Source: Streptomyces sp. HUAS ZL42
GTDB lineage: Bacteria > Actinomycetota > Actinomycetes > Streptomycetales > Streptomycetaceae
Length of the DNA stretch: 64,000 nt
Reading direction: 5' to 3'
Assembly (NCBI RefSeq): GCF_040782645.1
Contig: NZ_CP160403.1
Span: forward strand, 9,149,001 to 9,213,000
Position numbers and translations under genes: made by a program. Positions 8,293-17,406 of the stretch are shown here, one piece after another. The notes under the pieces are model-generated. The model saw only the letters and a list, made by a program, of their open reading frames with translations. It did no database searches and was not told where the DNA came from. The first letter of the stretch is position 1; every line of letters starts with the position of its first letter.

Positions 8293-8941
8293 CAGACAAC
8301 GCGGCGAGCTGGCGGTCGTGCAGCCGGCTCAGTACCAGGACCGAGACCGTGGCCCCGATCAGGGCGCAGAACATGTCCCACTGCGTGTCCCACACGTCAC
8401 CCTGGGTGGCCAGGAACGCGTCCGCCGCCTGCCCGCCGATCACGGCGGCCGCCCACTCGAACATCTCGAAGACCGCGCTGAACGCGAGGCACGCGCACAC
8501 CGTCAGCGGGGCCAGCCAGCGGCTTGCGCGCAGGGGCGAGGTGCGGCTCAGCAGCTCCCGTACCAGGACGGCGGGCACGAATCCCTGCATCAGATGCCCG
8601 AACCGGTCGTAGGGATTGCGCTCGAGCCCGAACGTGTCCCGCACCCAGTCGCCCAGCGGCACCTGCGCATACGTGTAGTGACCGCCCAGCGCGAGCACCA
8701 TCGCGTGCACCGCCAGCAGGCAGCACAGCAGGTTCGTCAGCGGGAACCGCCGCCACCTCAGGACGATCAGCGGCAGCCCCACGACGACCCACACGGTCTC
8801 CAGGAACCACGTCATCCGGTCGTGCGGATTCCAGGCGGACAGGGCCAGCCCCGCCACCACGGCCCAGCCGAGAACGGCGGGCAGCATCCGGCGCGGGGCC
8901 GGGACGACAGCGGGCGGCGGGACTGCAGGAACAGCGGGCAT
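8225..8941 (-). CDS. DUF2238 (YjdF-like) membrane protein
   Basis: The product is a polytopic membrane protein of about 238 residues. Conserved features of the DUF2238/YjdF family are visible: GGHYTYAQVPLGDW, RNPYDRFGHLMQGFVPA, and FSAVFEMFEWAAA followed by FLATQGDVWDTQWDM. The function is not known. The ATG at 8941 is preceded by GAGGAG; an upstream ATG at 8971 is an alternative. It converges on and overlaps the DUF6328 gene. Confidence 0.85.
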   Translation of the reverse strand: MPAVPAVPPPAVVPAPRRMLPAVLGWAVVAGLALSAWNPHDRMTWFLETVWVVVGLPLIVLRWRRFPLTNLLCCLLAVHAMVLALGGHYTYAQVPLGDWVRDTFGLERNPYDRFGHLMQGFVPAVLVRELLSRTSPLRASRWLAPLTVCACLAFSAVFEMFEWAAAVIGGQAADAFLATQGDVWDTQWDMFCALIGATVSVLVLSRLHDRQLAALSVTSSYGGAVSTAAARTSTAGTR

Positions 8942-9007
8942 CGGGACGCTCCTCGTCGTGGGAGCCCCCATCGTCGGGCCGGTGGGCGGCCGGCGGCATG
9001 AGTACGG

Positions 9008-10042
9008 CTACTCAGCTCGCCGTGCGCTGCCCTGCGCATCCCGCAGCGCCGCGAGGCACGTGCCGATGGCCTGCTGGAGCTCCTCCAGACGCTGGACCAT
9101 GTCGTCCTCGTAGAAGTCCCCGGCGTCGTCGAAGGTCAGGTCCTCGAACACCCTGGTCGCCTTCTGCAGGCTGCTGTAGAACTTCGTCCGCCGCTCCTGC
9201 ACACGCAGTTCGGGATCGGCCTCCACGGCCTCGACGACGAGGGACTTCATCGTGTCGTAGGCCTCGCTCGCCCACTCGCCGGTGTCCTCGTCCTCGTCCA
9301 GCTCGTCGATGAGCGACAGGTGCCGTTCGGCCTCCTGGCGCAAATCGGCGGGTGCGTCGACGGTCTGTCCCGCGGGGGTCCTGATCTGCCCCGACTCGGC
9401 GATCTGGCGCACATAGCCGATGCGGTCGGCGGACCGGCTCTCCGTGGCGACGGCCTTCTTCAGGTCGTCGGTGCGTACCACGTCGCGGGCCAACTCGGCC
9501 TGCAGCTCCGGGTCTTCGCGGACCCGGTCGAGCAGCGCCTGTCGCGCGGCCCGGGCGGTGGACGGGTCGGCGAGGATCGCGGCGCGCAGGGCAGTGGGGT
9601 TCTCCGCGACCTCCAGCGCCTTCGTGGGGCGGATCCCCTCGGCCTCGGCGGCCTCGGCGATGGCAGTGCCGCGCTCGGAGGTGGCGCTGTTGCGGGAGAC
9701 GTAGTAGCTCAACCACGCGTCGGCGTCCGGCAGTTCCACGTCCTGGCCCGGCGCGAGGACCTCGAAGTGCGGGACCAGCCCGTCGTCGGCGGCGCGGTCC
9801 CACGCCTTGTAGTAGCGCATGACCCGCTCGGGGGAGCACCCGGCGAGCTCGGCGAACTCCTTCGCCGAGACCTTCGGCGTCTCGTCCGCCCCCTGCCCGC
9901 CGGGGCGCACACTGCGCGCCACCATGAGGCCGAACGCCCACCCTCCGGTCCGCGCGTAGACCCCGAACTCTCGTGCGTCCCGGGCGACGAGGTCGGACAG
10001 GGGCGCGGGGGACGTCTCGGACGGGGCGGTCGCCAGGCTCAC
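9008..10042 (-). CDS. Uncharacterised helical protein with possible N-terminal HTH
   Basis: I do not recognise a named family. The 344-residue protein is acidic and almost entirely helical. Near residues 45-80 it has KVSAKEFAELAGCSPERV followed by MRYYKAWDRAADDGLVP, which looks like a helix-turn-helix of the ParB/KorB or MerR kind. Later come long charged helices (SLIDELDEDEDTGEWASEAYDTM). A DNA-binding or nucleoid-associated role is possible but is inference. The GTG at 10042 is chosen because of AGGAGAG eight bases upstream; the frame stays open far beyond only as a shadow of the next gene. Confidence 0.7.
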   Translation of the reverse strand: MSLATAPSETSPAPLSDLVARDAREFGVYARTGGWAFGLMVARSVRPGGQGADETPKVSAKEFAELAGCSPERVMRYYKAWDRAADDGLVPHFEVLAPGQDVELPDADAWLSYYVSRNSATSERGTAIAEAAEAEGIRPTKALEVAENPTALRAAILADPSTARAARQALLDRVREDPELQAELARDVVRTDDLKKAVATESRSADRIGYVRQIAESGQIRTPAGQTVDAPADLRQEAERHLSLIDELDEDEDTGEWASEAYDTMKSLVVEAVEADPELRVQERRTKFYSSLQKATRVFEDLTFDDAGDFYEDDMVQRLEELQQAIGTCLAALRDAQGSARRAE

Positions 10043-10152
10043 GGGTGACTCTCCTGTACAGGCTGCTCGGACTGCAGTGGCGCAGAACGGAAGCCTATGG
10101 CACCGGCGGGTGGTGCTCCGTCGCTTCCCGGGGAGGTGGGATGCGGACGTGG

Positions 10153-11124
10153 TCAGGCGAAAGCGTCCCGGAGTGCGGGCAGCAGCGTCTTCTCCGCCCA
10201 GTCGAGATACGGCTCCTGCGCCTCGCCCCCGATCTGCACCAGGGCGATCTCGGTGAACCCGGCCTCGGCGTACGGGCGTACCGCCTCGACGAAGTCCTCC
10301 GGGTCGTCGCCGCACGGGATCGATGAGGCCACGTCGTCCGGGGTGACGTACTGCGTGGCGGACTCGAAGGAATCCGGGTGCGGTAGCTCCGAGTTGACCA
10401 TCCAGCCGCCGCCGAACCAGCGGAACTGTGCGTGCGCCCGCTTCACCGCGGTGTCCCGGTTCGGGTCGTGACACACCGGGAGTTGGCCCACGCGCGGCTT
10501 GCCCGCGCCGCCGTGCCGGTCGAACGCCTCCAGCAGACCTCGTTCCGGCTCGGTGGCGATGACCAGGTCGGCGAGCCTGCCCGCGAGGGCGCAGGACTGC
10601 TCGCCCGAGGTGGCGATGCCCAGGGGCGGCGGCTCGTCGGGCAGATCCCACAGCCGGGCCGACTCCACGTCGAAGTGGGTGCCGCGGTGGTTCACATGCC
10701 CGCCCTCGAAGAGCGCGCGGATGATCTCCACGGCCTCCTCGAGCATGTCGTGCCGCACGTCCACGGAAGGCCAACCACCGCCCACCACATGCTCGTTGAG
10801 GTTCTCCCCGGAGCCGAGGCCCAGCCGGAAGCGGCCCCGGGACAGCAGTTGCATCGTGGCCGCCTTCTGCGCCACCACCGCCGGGTGATAGCGGAAGGTC
10901 GGACACGTCACGTAGGTCATCAGCGGGATCCGCGAGGTCGCCTGCGCGGCCGCGCCCAGCACGCTCCACGCGTACGGCGAGTGGCCCTGCGAGCGCAGCC
11001 ACGGAAAGTAGTGGTCCGAGGTCACGGAGAAGTCGAAGCCCGCCTCCTCGGCACGGACCAGATGGTCCACGAGCTCACGCGGGCCGGCCTGCTCGGTCAT
11101 CATCGTGTATCCGATCTGCACCAT
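10153..11124 (-). CDS. LLM-class F420-dependent oxidoreductase
   Basis: The 323-residue TIM-barrel protein resembles the F420-dependent glucose-6-phosphate dehydrogenase-like family of luciferase-fold enzymes. Telling segments are IGYTMMTEQAGPRELVDHLVRAEEAGF, SDHYFPWLRSQGHSPYAW, and RFRLGLGSGENLNEHVVGGGWP. It would use reduced or oxidised deazaflavin F420 to transform an unknown substrate. I chose the ATG at 11124 with GGGGA upstream; a GTG at 11145 is possible. It is divergent from the serine hydrolase gene. Confidence 0.87.
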   Translation of the reverse strand: MVQIGYTMMTEQAGPRELVDHLVRAEEAGFDFSVTSDHYFPWLRSQGHSPYAWSVLGAAAQATSRIPLMTYVTCPTFRYHPAVVAQKAATMQLLSRGRFRLGLGSGENLNEHVVGGGWPSVDVRHDMLEEAVEIIRALFEGGHVNHRGTHFDVESARLWDLPDEPPPLGIATSGEQSCALAGRLADLVIATEPERGLLEAFDRHGGAGKPRVGQLPVCHDPNRDTAVKRAHAQFRWFGGGWMVNSELPHPDSFESATQYVTPDDVASSIPCGDDPEDFVEAVRPYAEAGFTEIALVQIGGEAQEPYLDWAEKTLLPALRDAFA

Positions 11125-11237
11125 ACGGGCCGAGTCCCCGGACACGGATGGCGAAAACGGGACGGACGGGCAGGGGCGCGCTGACCGAGGCGCGAAACCT
11201 CTCGATCACCACCCGGGCACCGGGAGAGGATGCCCGT

Positions 11238-12677
11238 ATGTCTGTCCGACCGTTGCCCTCGAGCACCCCCGCCGCCCAGGGCGTCGACGCCGCCGGTGTC
11301 CACGCCTTCCTCGACGCCGTCGAGGCCGCCCCGGACATCGAACCGCACAGCCTGATGATCCTGCGCCACGGGCACCTCGTGGCCTGCGGCTGGTGGGCGC
11401 CGTACACGACCGAGCGCCTCCATCTCCTCTACTCGATCAGCAAGAGCTTCACCTCCACGGCCGCCGGATTCGCCGTGGCCGAAGGGCTGATGCGGCTCGA
11501 CGACACGGTGATCTCGTACTTCCCGGAGTTCGACGCCGACATCACCGACCCGCGCAGCAGGGCGATGCTCGTCCGGCACGTGGCGTCCATGTCCAGCGGG
11601 CACGAGGCGGAGACCTTCGACCGGGCCCGCGCCCTCGATCCCGGGGATTGGGTCCGCGGCTTCCTCCTGCTGCCGCCGGACCGCGATCCGGGAACCGTCT
11701 TCGCGTACAACCAGTCCGCCACGTTCACGCTCGCCGCGATCGTCCAGCGCGTCACGGGGCAGTCGCTCACCCAGTACCTGCGGCCGCGGCTGCTGGATCC
11801 GCTCGGCATCGGCGAGGTGGCGTGGATCAGCGACCGGGCCGGCCGTGAGCTGGGCTTCAGCGGACTGCACGCCACCACCGACGCCGTCGCCCGGCTCGGA
11901 CAGCTGTACCTGCGCGACGGCGTCTGGGAGGGCGAACGGCTGCTGCCGCAGGAGTGGGTCGCCGAGGCCACGCGGGAGCACATCCCCACGGCGGGCGCCA
12001 TGGGGGAGACGTGGCAGGACTGGGACCGGGGGTACGGCCTGAAGTTCTGGAGGTCGCGGCACGGTTACCGCGGCGACGGGGCGTACGGCCAGTTCTGCCT
12101 CGTGCTGCCCGAACACGACGCCGTGATCGCCACGACCGCGGCGACGGTCGAGATGCAGGCCCTGCTGAATCTGGTCTGGGAGCACCTCCTGCCGGCGTTC
12201 GCGGCGCCGCTGCCCGACCGGGAGGACGCGGACGCGGCTCTCGCCGCGCGCCTGGCGCGCCTCGCACTCCCGCCGGCCGCGGGCAAGCCCGCACCTCCGG
12301 AGCGTGCCGGGGACTGGGCGGCGGCCGCGTTCGTGCCCTACGGCGGTGTCTGCGCGGACCAGCCGGGCCTGACCGCCGTCACGGTGAAAGCCGGAGAGGA
12401 CGGCTGGACACTGACCCTCGACGAGGGCGGCATGCGCCTCGATCTCCGGCTGGGCGCGGACGGCTGGTCGGTGGGCGAGGAGCCGCTGCCGATCGCCGTG
12501 AGCGGCGGCTGGACCGATCCCGACACCCTCGCCGTCGATGTGGTGTTCCTGGAGACTCCGCACCGGCTGACGGTGACCTGTTCACTCACGGACCGGACGT
12601 TCACGGCACGCTGGGCCACGGCTCCGCTGCACGGCGGGCCGCTGCGCTCGCTGCGCGCGCCGCGCACGTCGGGCTGA
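11238..12677 (+). CDS. Serine hydrolase of the beta-lactamase class C family
   Basis: The 479-residue protein has the S-x-x-K catalytic motif in LLYSISKSFTSTAAGFAVAEGL and a Y-x-N motif in VFAYNQSATFTLAAI. The N-terminal 370 residues are the beta-lactamase/transpeptidase-like fold; about 110 extra residues follow. No signal peptide is visible, suggesting a cytoplasmic esterase, amidase or peptidase rather than an antibiotic-resistance enzyme. The ATG at 11238 has GAGAGGA upstream; the open frame begins 30 codons earlier. Confidence 0.87.
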   Translation: MSVRPLPSSTPAAQGVDAAGVHAFLDAVEAAPDIEPHSLMILRHGHLVACGWWAPYTTERLHLLYSISKSFTSTAAGFAVAEGLMRLDDTVISYFPEFDADITDPRSRAMLVRHVASMSSGHEAETFDRARALDPGDWVRGFLLLPPDRDPGTVFAYNQSATFTLAAIVQRVTGQSLTQYLRPRLLDPLGIGEVAWISDRAGRELGFSGLHATTDAVARLGQLYLRDGVWEGERLLPQEWVAEATREHIPTAGAMGETWQDWDRGYGLKFWRSRHGYRGDGAYGQFCLVLPEHDAVIATTAATVEMQALLNLVWEHLLPAFAAPLPDREDADAALAARLARLALPPAAGKPAPPERAGDWAAAAFVPYGGVCADQPGLTAVTVKAGEDGWTLTLDEGGMRLDLRLGADGWSVGEEPLPIAVSGGWTDPDTLAVDVVFLETPHRLTVTCSLTDRTFTARWATAPLHGGPLRSLRAPRTSG

Positions 12678-12690
12678 GCACGGCGGGTTC

Positions 12691-12724
12691 GTTCCGGCCG
12701 GGTCAGTCCGACCCCGGCCGGAAC
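12691..12724. terminator. Bidirectional hairpin between convergent genes
   Basis: An imperfect inverted repeat (GTTCCGGCCGGGTC / GACCCCGGCCGGAAC, one bulged base, 5-base loop) sits just after the serine hydrolase stop codon and overlaps the stop codon of the pseudokinase gene. It can terminate transcription in both directions. Confidence 0.75.
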
Positions 12725-14364
12725 GTCCGCAGGAACGTGTCCAGCGCCTGTCGGTTGACTGCGGCGTCCCAGTCGGCGGCGGGCGTCGTCCAGCGCAGCG
12801 AGAAGCCGCGGTGGCCGCCCAGGAGAAAGCCGCGGCCGAAGGTGCGGATGCGTGTGCCGTCCGGGTCGGAGAACCACTGCATGTCGGCGGCCTTGTACCC
12901 CTGGTACGTGGTCGCCCGGATCTCGCCGATGCGCTGGAAGCCCGCGGTCAGCCGCAGCCCGGGTTCGACGTCGTCGCGCCAGACGGCCACCGGGTCGGGG
13001 CCGACGGCTTCGCTGTACGTCACCGCGAGTGTGCGCGGGTCGCCGGACGCGCCGAACGTGACGCGGTACGCCTCGTCCGCTTCGGAGGTCTTGAGCCGCT
13101 TCCAGCCGTCGGGGAGGGCGATGGAGAACCCCTCGGGGGCGTCGTAGCGGTGGTAGCCGGCCGGCAGGGCGCCTGCGGAGGCCGACGGGGAGGTGCCGGT
13201 GGTCTGTGTGCCGGACGGGCTGGGAGTCGCTTCCGTGCGGTCGCCGCCGGGCGGCGACGCGGAGGCAGAGGCGGACGGGGTCGGAGTGGGTGCGGCTTCG
13301 GACGCGGTCGCGGAGGGGCGGGACTGCGCGTCGGACGCGGTCGCGGAGGGACGGGACTGCACGTCGGACGCAGTCGTGCCCAGGCCGGGCAGCTGGTCGG
13401 TGACGGCGAGGACCGCGACCGCCACGGTGACGAAGGCCAGTGCCGTCCCGGCCGCCATGGTCCTCCTGCTCCACCCCGGACCGGCGTGGCAGGCGGCGGC
13501 GTAGGCGCGACGCAGCCGGGGCTCGGGCATCTCCTCCAGGGCCGCGCCCGGGTCCTCGTTCAGAACGCGGGTGAGGGCGGTGCGGACCACCGGACGGCTC
13601 AGCCGCTCGCGGGAGTCCTTGCGGAGCAGTCCCGTCACCGTCCGGGTGAGGGGTCCGGCGCGCAGCGGTGTGCGCAGCGGCAGCCGGTCGACGCCTCTCA
13701 GGGTGGCCTCGGGCCGGCCCCGGTCACGGAACGGCGGGCGGCCCTCGACCATTGTGTAGAGGATCGCGCCCAGCGCCCACAGATCGGCCGCCGGGCCGAT
13801 GCGCTCGTCACGGGCCTGCTCGGGGGAGGCGTACGACGGTGCGGTGACCCGGGGCGCGAGGGTGGCACCGGCGAGCCCGAACCCGGTGACGACGAGCTGG
13901 CCCCGCTTGCGGACGAACACCTGGCCGGGACTGAGTTCGCCGTGCGTGATGCCCTCGCCGTGCGCGGCTTCGAGCACGTCGAGCAGTTCCAGCCCGACGC
14001 GAGCCGCCCGGATGTAGTTGAACGCGCCCTTCTTCGCGAGGAGTTCCCCCAGCGGCGTGCCGTCGATCCGCTCGGTGACGGTCCACAGGGCACCCGGCTC
14101 CTCGACGGCGTCGATGACCGGCACGACCCGTCCGGGGCACAGCCGCGCCATCGTCTCGGACATGCGCAGGATGCGGCCCGTGGTCCGGCGCGGGGTCTCC
14201 TCGCAGGGGTCGTCCGGAAGCCCGATCCGGGTGACCAGACACGGGCGTTCGGTCTCGACGTCCTCGGCCTCCCAGCAGATGCGGTTGACCTCCCGGTGGA
14301 CCACGTCGTGGAGTCGGTATCTCCCGGCGACCAACTCGTGCGCGGAGACGTGCGTCTTGACCAT
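12703..14364 (-). CDS. Membrane-anchored protein pseudokinase
   Basis: The 553-residue product has a serine/threonine-kinase-like domain (about residues 10-300), a low-complexity Ser/Ala/Pro/Thr linker, one transmembrane helix (MAAGTALAFVTVAVAVLAV) and an extracytoplasmic domain of about 150 residues. Key catalytic residues look missing: the HRD motif reads HGELSPGQV, DFG reads TGFGLA, and the VAIK region (RPCLVTRIG) has no lysine, while SYASPEQARDERIGPAADLWALG keeps the activation-segment fold. This predicts a non-catalytic sensor or scaffold. The linker repeats (S/A)-x-x-QSRPSATAS. The start at 14364 has GAGGG upstream; ATG 14370 is an alternative. Confidence 0.85.
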   Translation of the reverse strand: MVKTHVSAHELVAGRYRLHDVVHREVNRICWEAEDVETERPCLVTRIGLPDDPCEETPRRTTGRILRMSETMARLCPGRVVPVIDAVEEPGALWTVTERIDGTPLGELLAKKGAFNYIRAARVGLELLDVLEAAHGEGITHGELSPGQVFVRKRGQLVVTGFGLAGATLAPRVTAPSYASPEQARDERIGPAADLWALGAILYTMVEGRPPFRDRGRPEATLRGVDRLPLRTPLRAGPLTRTVTGLLRKDSRERLSRPVVRTALTRVLNEDPGAALEEMPEPRLRRAYAAACHAGPGWSRRTMAAGTALAFVTVAVAVLAVTDQLPGLGTTASDVQSRPSATASDAQSRPSATASEAAPTPTPSASASASPPGGDRTEATPSPSGTQTTGTSPSASAGALPAGYHRYDAPEGFSIALPDGWKRLKTSEADEAYRVTFGASGDPRTLAVTYSEAVGPDPVAVWRDDVEPGLRLTAGFQRIGEIRATTYQGYKAADMQWFSDPDGTRIRTFGRGFLLGGHRGFSLRWTTPAADWDAAVNRQALDTFLRTFRPGSD

Positions 14365-14734
14365 GGTCATCCCTCGCTGAACCCCCGGTTCCCATCTTTC
14401 CCAGTGGTACGGCGGCCCGGCCGGAGTGCGTTCAAAAGATCCGCAACTCCGGGGGATTTTCTGGCCTTTCTTCAAAAAAACCTGCGTGCGAGTGTGCGAG
14501 GAAAAGGTTCCCGGAGTCCCATCCGAGCGGATGTCGTCACGGCGTTCACCTCGATAGGACGCCCGCCGGGACACCCCCTGGAATTCGCGCCGCGCGTATC
14601 CGCGGCCCCAATAGCGCACCGACCTGGTGGTAACCAGCGGTAAACAGTTCACGTCGAGTCCGAGAACGAACTCGGCGACATGGCGCATTCAGCAGCAACC
14701 GCGGGAACGGCCGTTCTGCGGCATACACGGGCGG
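14365..14734. other. Intergenic region upstream of the pseudokinase gene
   Basis: This 370-base stretch is less GC-rich near 14450-14500 (a run of seven A residues occurs here) and probably contains the pseudokinase promoter. A perfect 12-base palindrome GAACGGCCGTTC at 14705-14716 lies just downstream of the dehydratase stop codon and may be a weak terminator. No convincing gene is seen. Confidence 0.4.
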
Positions 14735-15694
14735 TCAGAGAAGCTGGAAGCTTTCCGCCCAGGTCACCAGGGACCGGGGCGTCGCATTGCCCCCGCACAC
14801 CACCAGCCCGAGCCGGGCTCCCTCACCGACCCGCTCCAGCACCCGCCGGGCCGCCGGGAGGAGGCAGCCGGCTGCCGGTTCGGCCCACACCTTGGCGTGC
14901 TCGGCGAGTTCCAGGCAGCCCCGTACGGCCTCCCGGTCGGGGACCACGAGCACCTCGGTGACCAGCGCCGCCACATGGTCGTACGTCAGCTGCGACACCG
15001 ACGGGGCGCTGAGCGTGGACACGATCGAGGACAGGGCGACCGGCACCGGACCGCCCGCCGCCAGCGCCTGCGACATGGCCTCGGCACCCTCGGTCTCCAC
15101 ACCCCAGATCCGCAGGTCCGGGCGGCGGGCCCGCAGGGCCGCCGCGACTCCGGAGATCAGACCACCGCCCCCGATACTGACGACCACGTCGGTGAGGTCG
15201 CCCGCGTCCTCGGCGAACTCCAGCCCGACGGTGCCCTGCCCGGCGACCACGAAAGGATCGTCGAACGGGTGGACCAGGGTCAGTCCCTCGTCCCGCAACC
15301 GCGTCACGAGCGAGAACGCGCCGTCCATGTCATCGGTCACCCGCACCGACGCACCCGCGTCCCGGGCGATCTCGACGGCACGGGCGGGCGCCGAACGCGG
15401 CATGACCACCGTGGCCTTCACATCGAGGGCGGCCGCCATGAGCGCCAGGGCGATCCCGTGGTTCCCGCCGCTGACCGCCACGACCCCGGCGGCCCGGTCG
15501 GCCTCGCTGAGTGAGAGCAGCTTCGCGGTGGCCCCGCGCGCCTTGAAGGAGCCGGTGCGCTGCAGCAGCTCCAGCTTGACCGTCACCGGGGCACCGAGCA
15601 GCGCGGTGAGGCCGGGGCTCGGCAGCGTCGGGGTGCGCACGACGTGCCCGGCGATCCGGTCCGCCGCGGCTTCGATGTCCGAGATGCCGATCAA
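14735..15694 (-). CDS. Threonine/serine dehydratase-like PLP enzyme
   Basis: This roughly 319-residue fold-type II PLP enzyme has the cofactor lysine in RTGSFKARGA, the phosphate-binding region in AVSGGNHGIALA, and the glycine loop VSIGGGGLISGVAAAL. These are hallmarks of catabolic threonine ammonia-lyases and serine racemase-like enzymes, which deaminate Thr/Ser to 2-oxo acids. No C-terminal ACT domain is present, so feedback regulation by isoleucine is unlikely. The TTG at 15694 with AGGTGG upstream fits best; GTG 15703 or ATG 15763 are alternatives. Confidence 0.87.
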   Translation of the reverse strand: MIGISDIEAAADRIAGHVVRTPTLPSPGLTALLGAPVTVKLELLQRTGSFKARGATAKLLSLSEADRAAGVVAVSGGNHGIALALMAAALDVKATVVMPRSAPARAVEIARDAGASVRVTDDMDGAFSLVTRLRDEGLTLVHPFDDPFVVAGQGTVGLEFAEDAGDLTDVVVSIGGGGLISGVAAALRARRPDLRIWGVETEGAEAMSQALAAGGPVPVALSSIVSTLSAPSVSQLTYDHVAALVTEVLVVPDREAVRGCLELAEHAKVWAEPAAGCLLPAARRVLERVGEGARLGLVVCGGNATPRSLVTWAESFQLL

Positions 15695-16056
15695 GACGAC
15701 CACCTTTCGTGTGCCGGTTGCGTCCGCACTTCGAACCCTCTCCCCGACGAGGACCGAGGTCAACAGGGGGCTGAACAGATCGTGGGGGGTGCCCCCGGGC
15801 GCGGCGACCGCTGACGGTGGGCCGGCAACTCGCCGAGTGGCCCGGCAAGCAGGGCCGGGGCCGCGTTGGGCGGCACCTTGTCACCGGCGACCGGGAGGCG
15901 GGCAGCGACCTGGATGCCGGCCGTAGCGGCGGCCTTGGCCCGTCGCCGCATGGCCGGCCGCTGGCGAGGGCGCGCAGGCCCGCCCGCCGGCCGGACACCT
16001 GTTGCCGATCAAGAGGTCGGAACGGCGTGGGGATCGCTCCCCGGGCGCCGTCGGCG
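15695..16056. other. Intergenic region without a recognisable gene
   Basis: About 360 bases between the TerD-CAP gene and the dehydratase gene, both on the minus strand. One 63-codon minus-strand frame (15760-15951) has no ribosome binding site or recognisable motif. The stretch presumably holds the dehydratase promoter. A short GGCGCC inverted repeat flanks the stop codon of the TerD-CAP gene. Confidence 0.35.
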
Positions 16057-17406
16057 TCAGGCGCCGAACAACTGCGTCCAGTACGTGCCCGCCCTGCCGC
16101 CGCCGGCGAATCCGACGCCGATGTGGGTGAAGCCGGGGTTGAGGATGTTGGCGCGGTGGCCGGGGCTGTTCATCCAGCCGTCCACGACCTCGGCGGGGGA
16201 GCGCTGGCCGCAGGCGATGTTCTCGCCGATGGTGCGCCGGGCGGAGCCCGCGGCGGCGGCCCGGTCCCAGGGTCGGCTTCCCTCGGGCGAGGTGTGCGAG
16301 TAGAAGGAGCGGGCCACCATGTCCGCGCTGTGTGCCTGCGCGGCCCTGGCCAGCAGGGGATCGGGGGCGAGCGGCCGCAGACCGGCCCGGGTGCGTTCCC
16401 GGTTGGTGAGGTCGACGACCTCGGCCTCGGTCCATGCGAGATCGCCCGGGGTGAGAGGTCTGGCCCACAGCGCGGTCCAGTACGTGTCGCCGGAGCGGCC
16501 GCCGCTGGCGTACGCCAGTCCGGTATGGGTGAAGACGGGGTCGTGCAGGGTTCGGCGGGCCTGCTCGGTGTCCAGGCAGTACGAGACGAACTCGGCGGGG
16601 GTGCGCGGGCCGGAGACCAGGTGCTCGCCCACCGTGACGTACGTGTACCCGGCGGTCGTGACGCGCTGGTGGACGGAGACGCCGTCCCGGCTCTCGACGC
16701 CCAGGCGTCCGGCGGCCGCCATGGCTGCGGAGTGCGCCTGCGCGGCGGAGACCAGCCGGGCATCGAGGGAGACGGGCGGGGAACCGACCGCAGAACGCGC
16801 CGAGTTGACCAGGCCGAGGAAACCGTCCGGGTCGGGGGAGGGGCTCGGCAGCGGCCGGGGTGCCTGCGGTGCCGGGACCGAGGATGCGCGCCCGGGTGCG
16901 ACCGATGGCGTCGGTGAAACGGGTATGTCCTCGACGACATCCACCCCGAAGTCCCGCGCGAGGCCCGCCAGTCCGTCCGCGTATCCCTGCCCGAGCGCCC
17001 GCAGTTTCCAGCCCCCACCGCGCCGGTAGACCTCCGCGAGCAGCAGGACCGTCTCCTGCCGTGGACGGGATGGGGCGAAGCGGGCGAGCGGGCGGCCCTG
17101 GGCGTCGGTGACGTGGAGCGTGGGGGCGGGCCGGCGGGCCAGAGGAGTGCTGGGCTCGACGGGAGTGACGACCACCGTGACCCGGGTGGCACCGGCGCGC
17201 AGTGCTGCCGGTTCGAGGGTCAGCGTGTCGCCCCGGAGCCGGGCTCCGGGCGCGGCCGGCTGGTTGTAGAACACGAAGTCGCCGTCGCCCCGCACCTTGC
17301 CGCCGTCGTCCGTGATGAGCGCGGAGACGTCGAAGGGCCCGGGCACCCGGACGGTCAGCGAGCCGCCCGGGAGGGGCAGATTGCCCCCGGGGACCAACTC
17401 GCTCAT
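16057..17406 (-). CDS. TerD-CAP-CAP fusion protein
   Basis: The 449-residue protein fuses an N-terminal TerD-like (tellurium/stress response, calcium-binding family) domain, about residues 1-160, to two CAP/SCP (PR-1-like) domains, about 190-320 and 330-449. The TerD part has VPGGNLPLPG, FVFYNQPAAPG and LLLAEVYRRGGGWKLRALGQGYADGLAGLARDFGVDV. The CAP domains each show N-x-x-R with H-x-x-x-M, then GEH/GEN and a TGLAYA / HIGVGFA strand. CAP domains are usually secreted but no signal peptide is present, because TerD-type domains act in the cytoplasm. A proline/serine linker joins TerD to the first CAP. Confidence 0.87.
   Translation of the reverse strand: MSELVPGGNLPLPGGSLTVRVPGPFDVSALITDDGGKVRGDGDFVFYNQPAAPGARLRGDTLTLEPAALRAGATRVTVVVTPVEPSTPLARRPAPTLHVTDAQGRPLARFAPSRPRQETVLLLAEVYRRGGGWKLRALGQGYADGLAGLARDFGVDVVEDIPVSPTPSVAPGRASSVPAPQAPRPLPSPSPDPDGFLGLVNSARSAVGSPPVSLDARLVSAAQAHSAAMAAAGRLGVESRDGVSVHQRVTTAGYTYVTVGEHLVSGPRTPAEFVSYCLDTEQARRTLHDPVFTHTGLAYASGGRSGDTYWTALWARPLTPGDLAWTEAEVVDLTNRERTRAGLRPLAPDPLLARAAQAHSADMVARSFYSHTSPEGSRPWDRAAAAGSARRTIGENIACGQRSPAEVVDGWMNSPGHRANILNPGFTHIGVGFAGGGRAGTYWTQLFGA

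Noticed and set aside
12811..14643. 610-codon plus-strand frame opposite the pseudokinase
   Set aside because: Repetitive G/R-rich composition from codon-position bias; the kinase fold is on the other strand.
15760..15951. Possible 63-codon minus-strand gene in the intergenic region
   Set aside because: No ribosome binding site and no similarity that I recognise; composition is not clearly coding.
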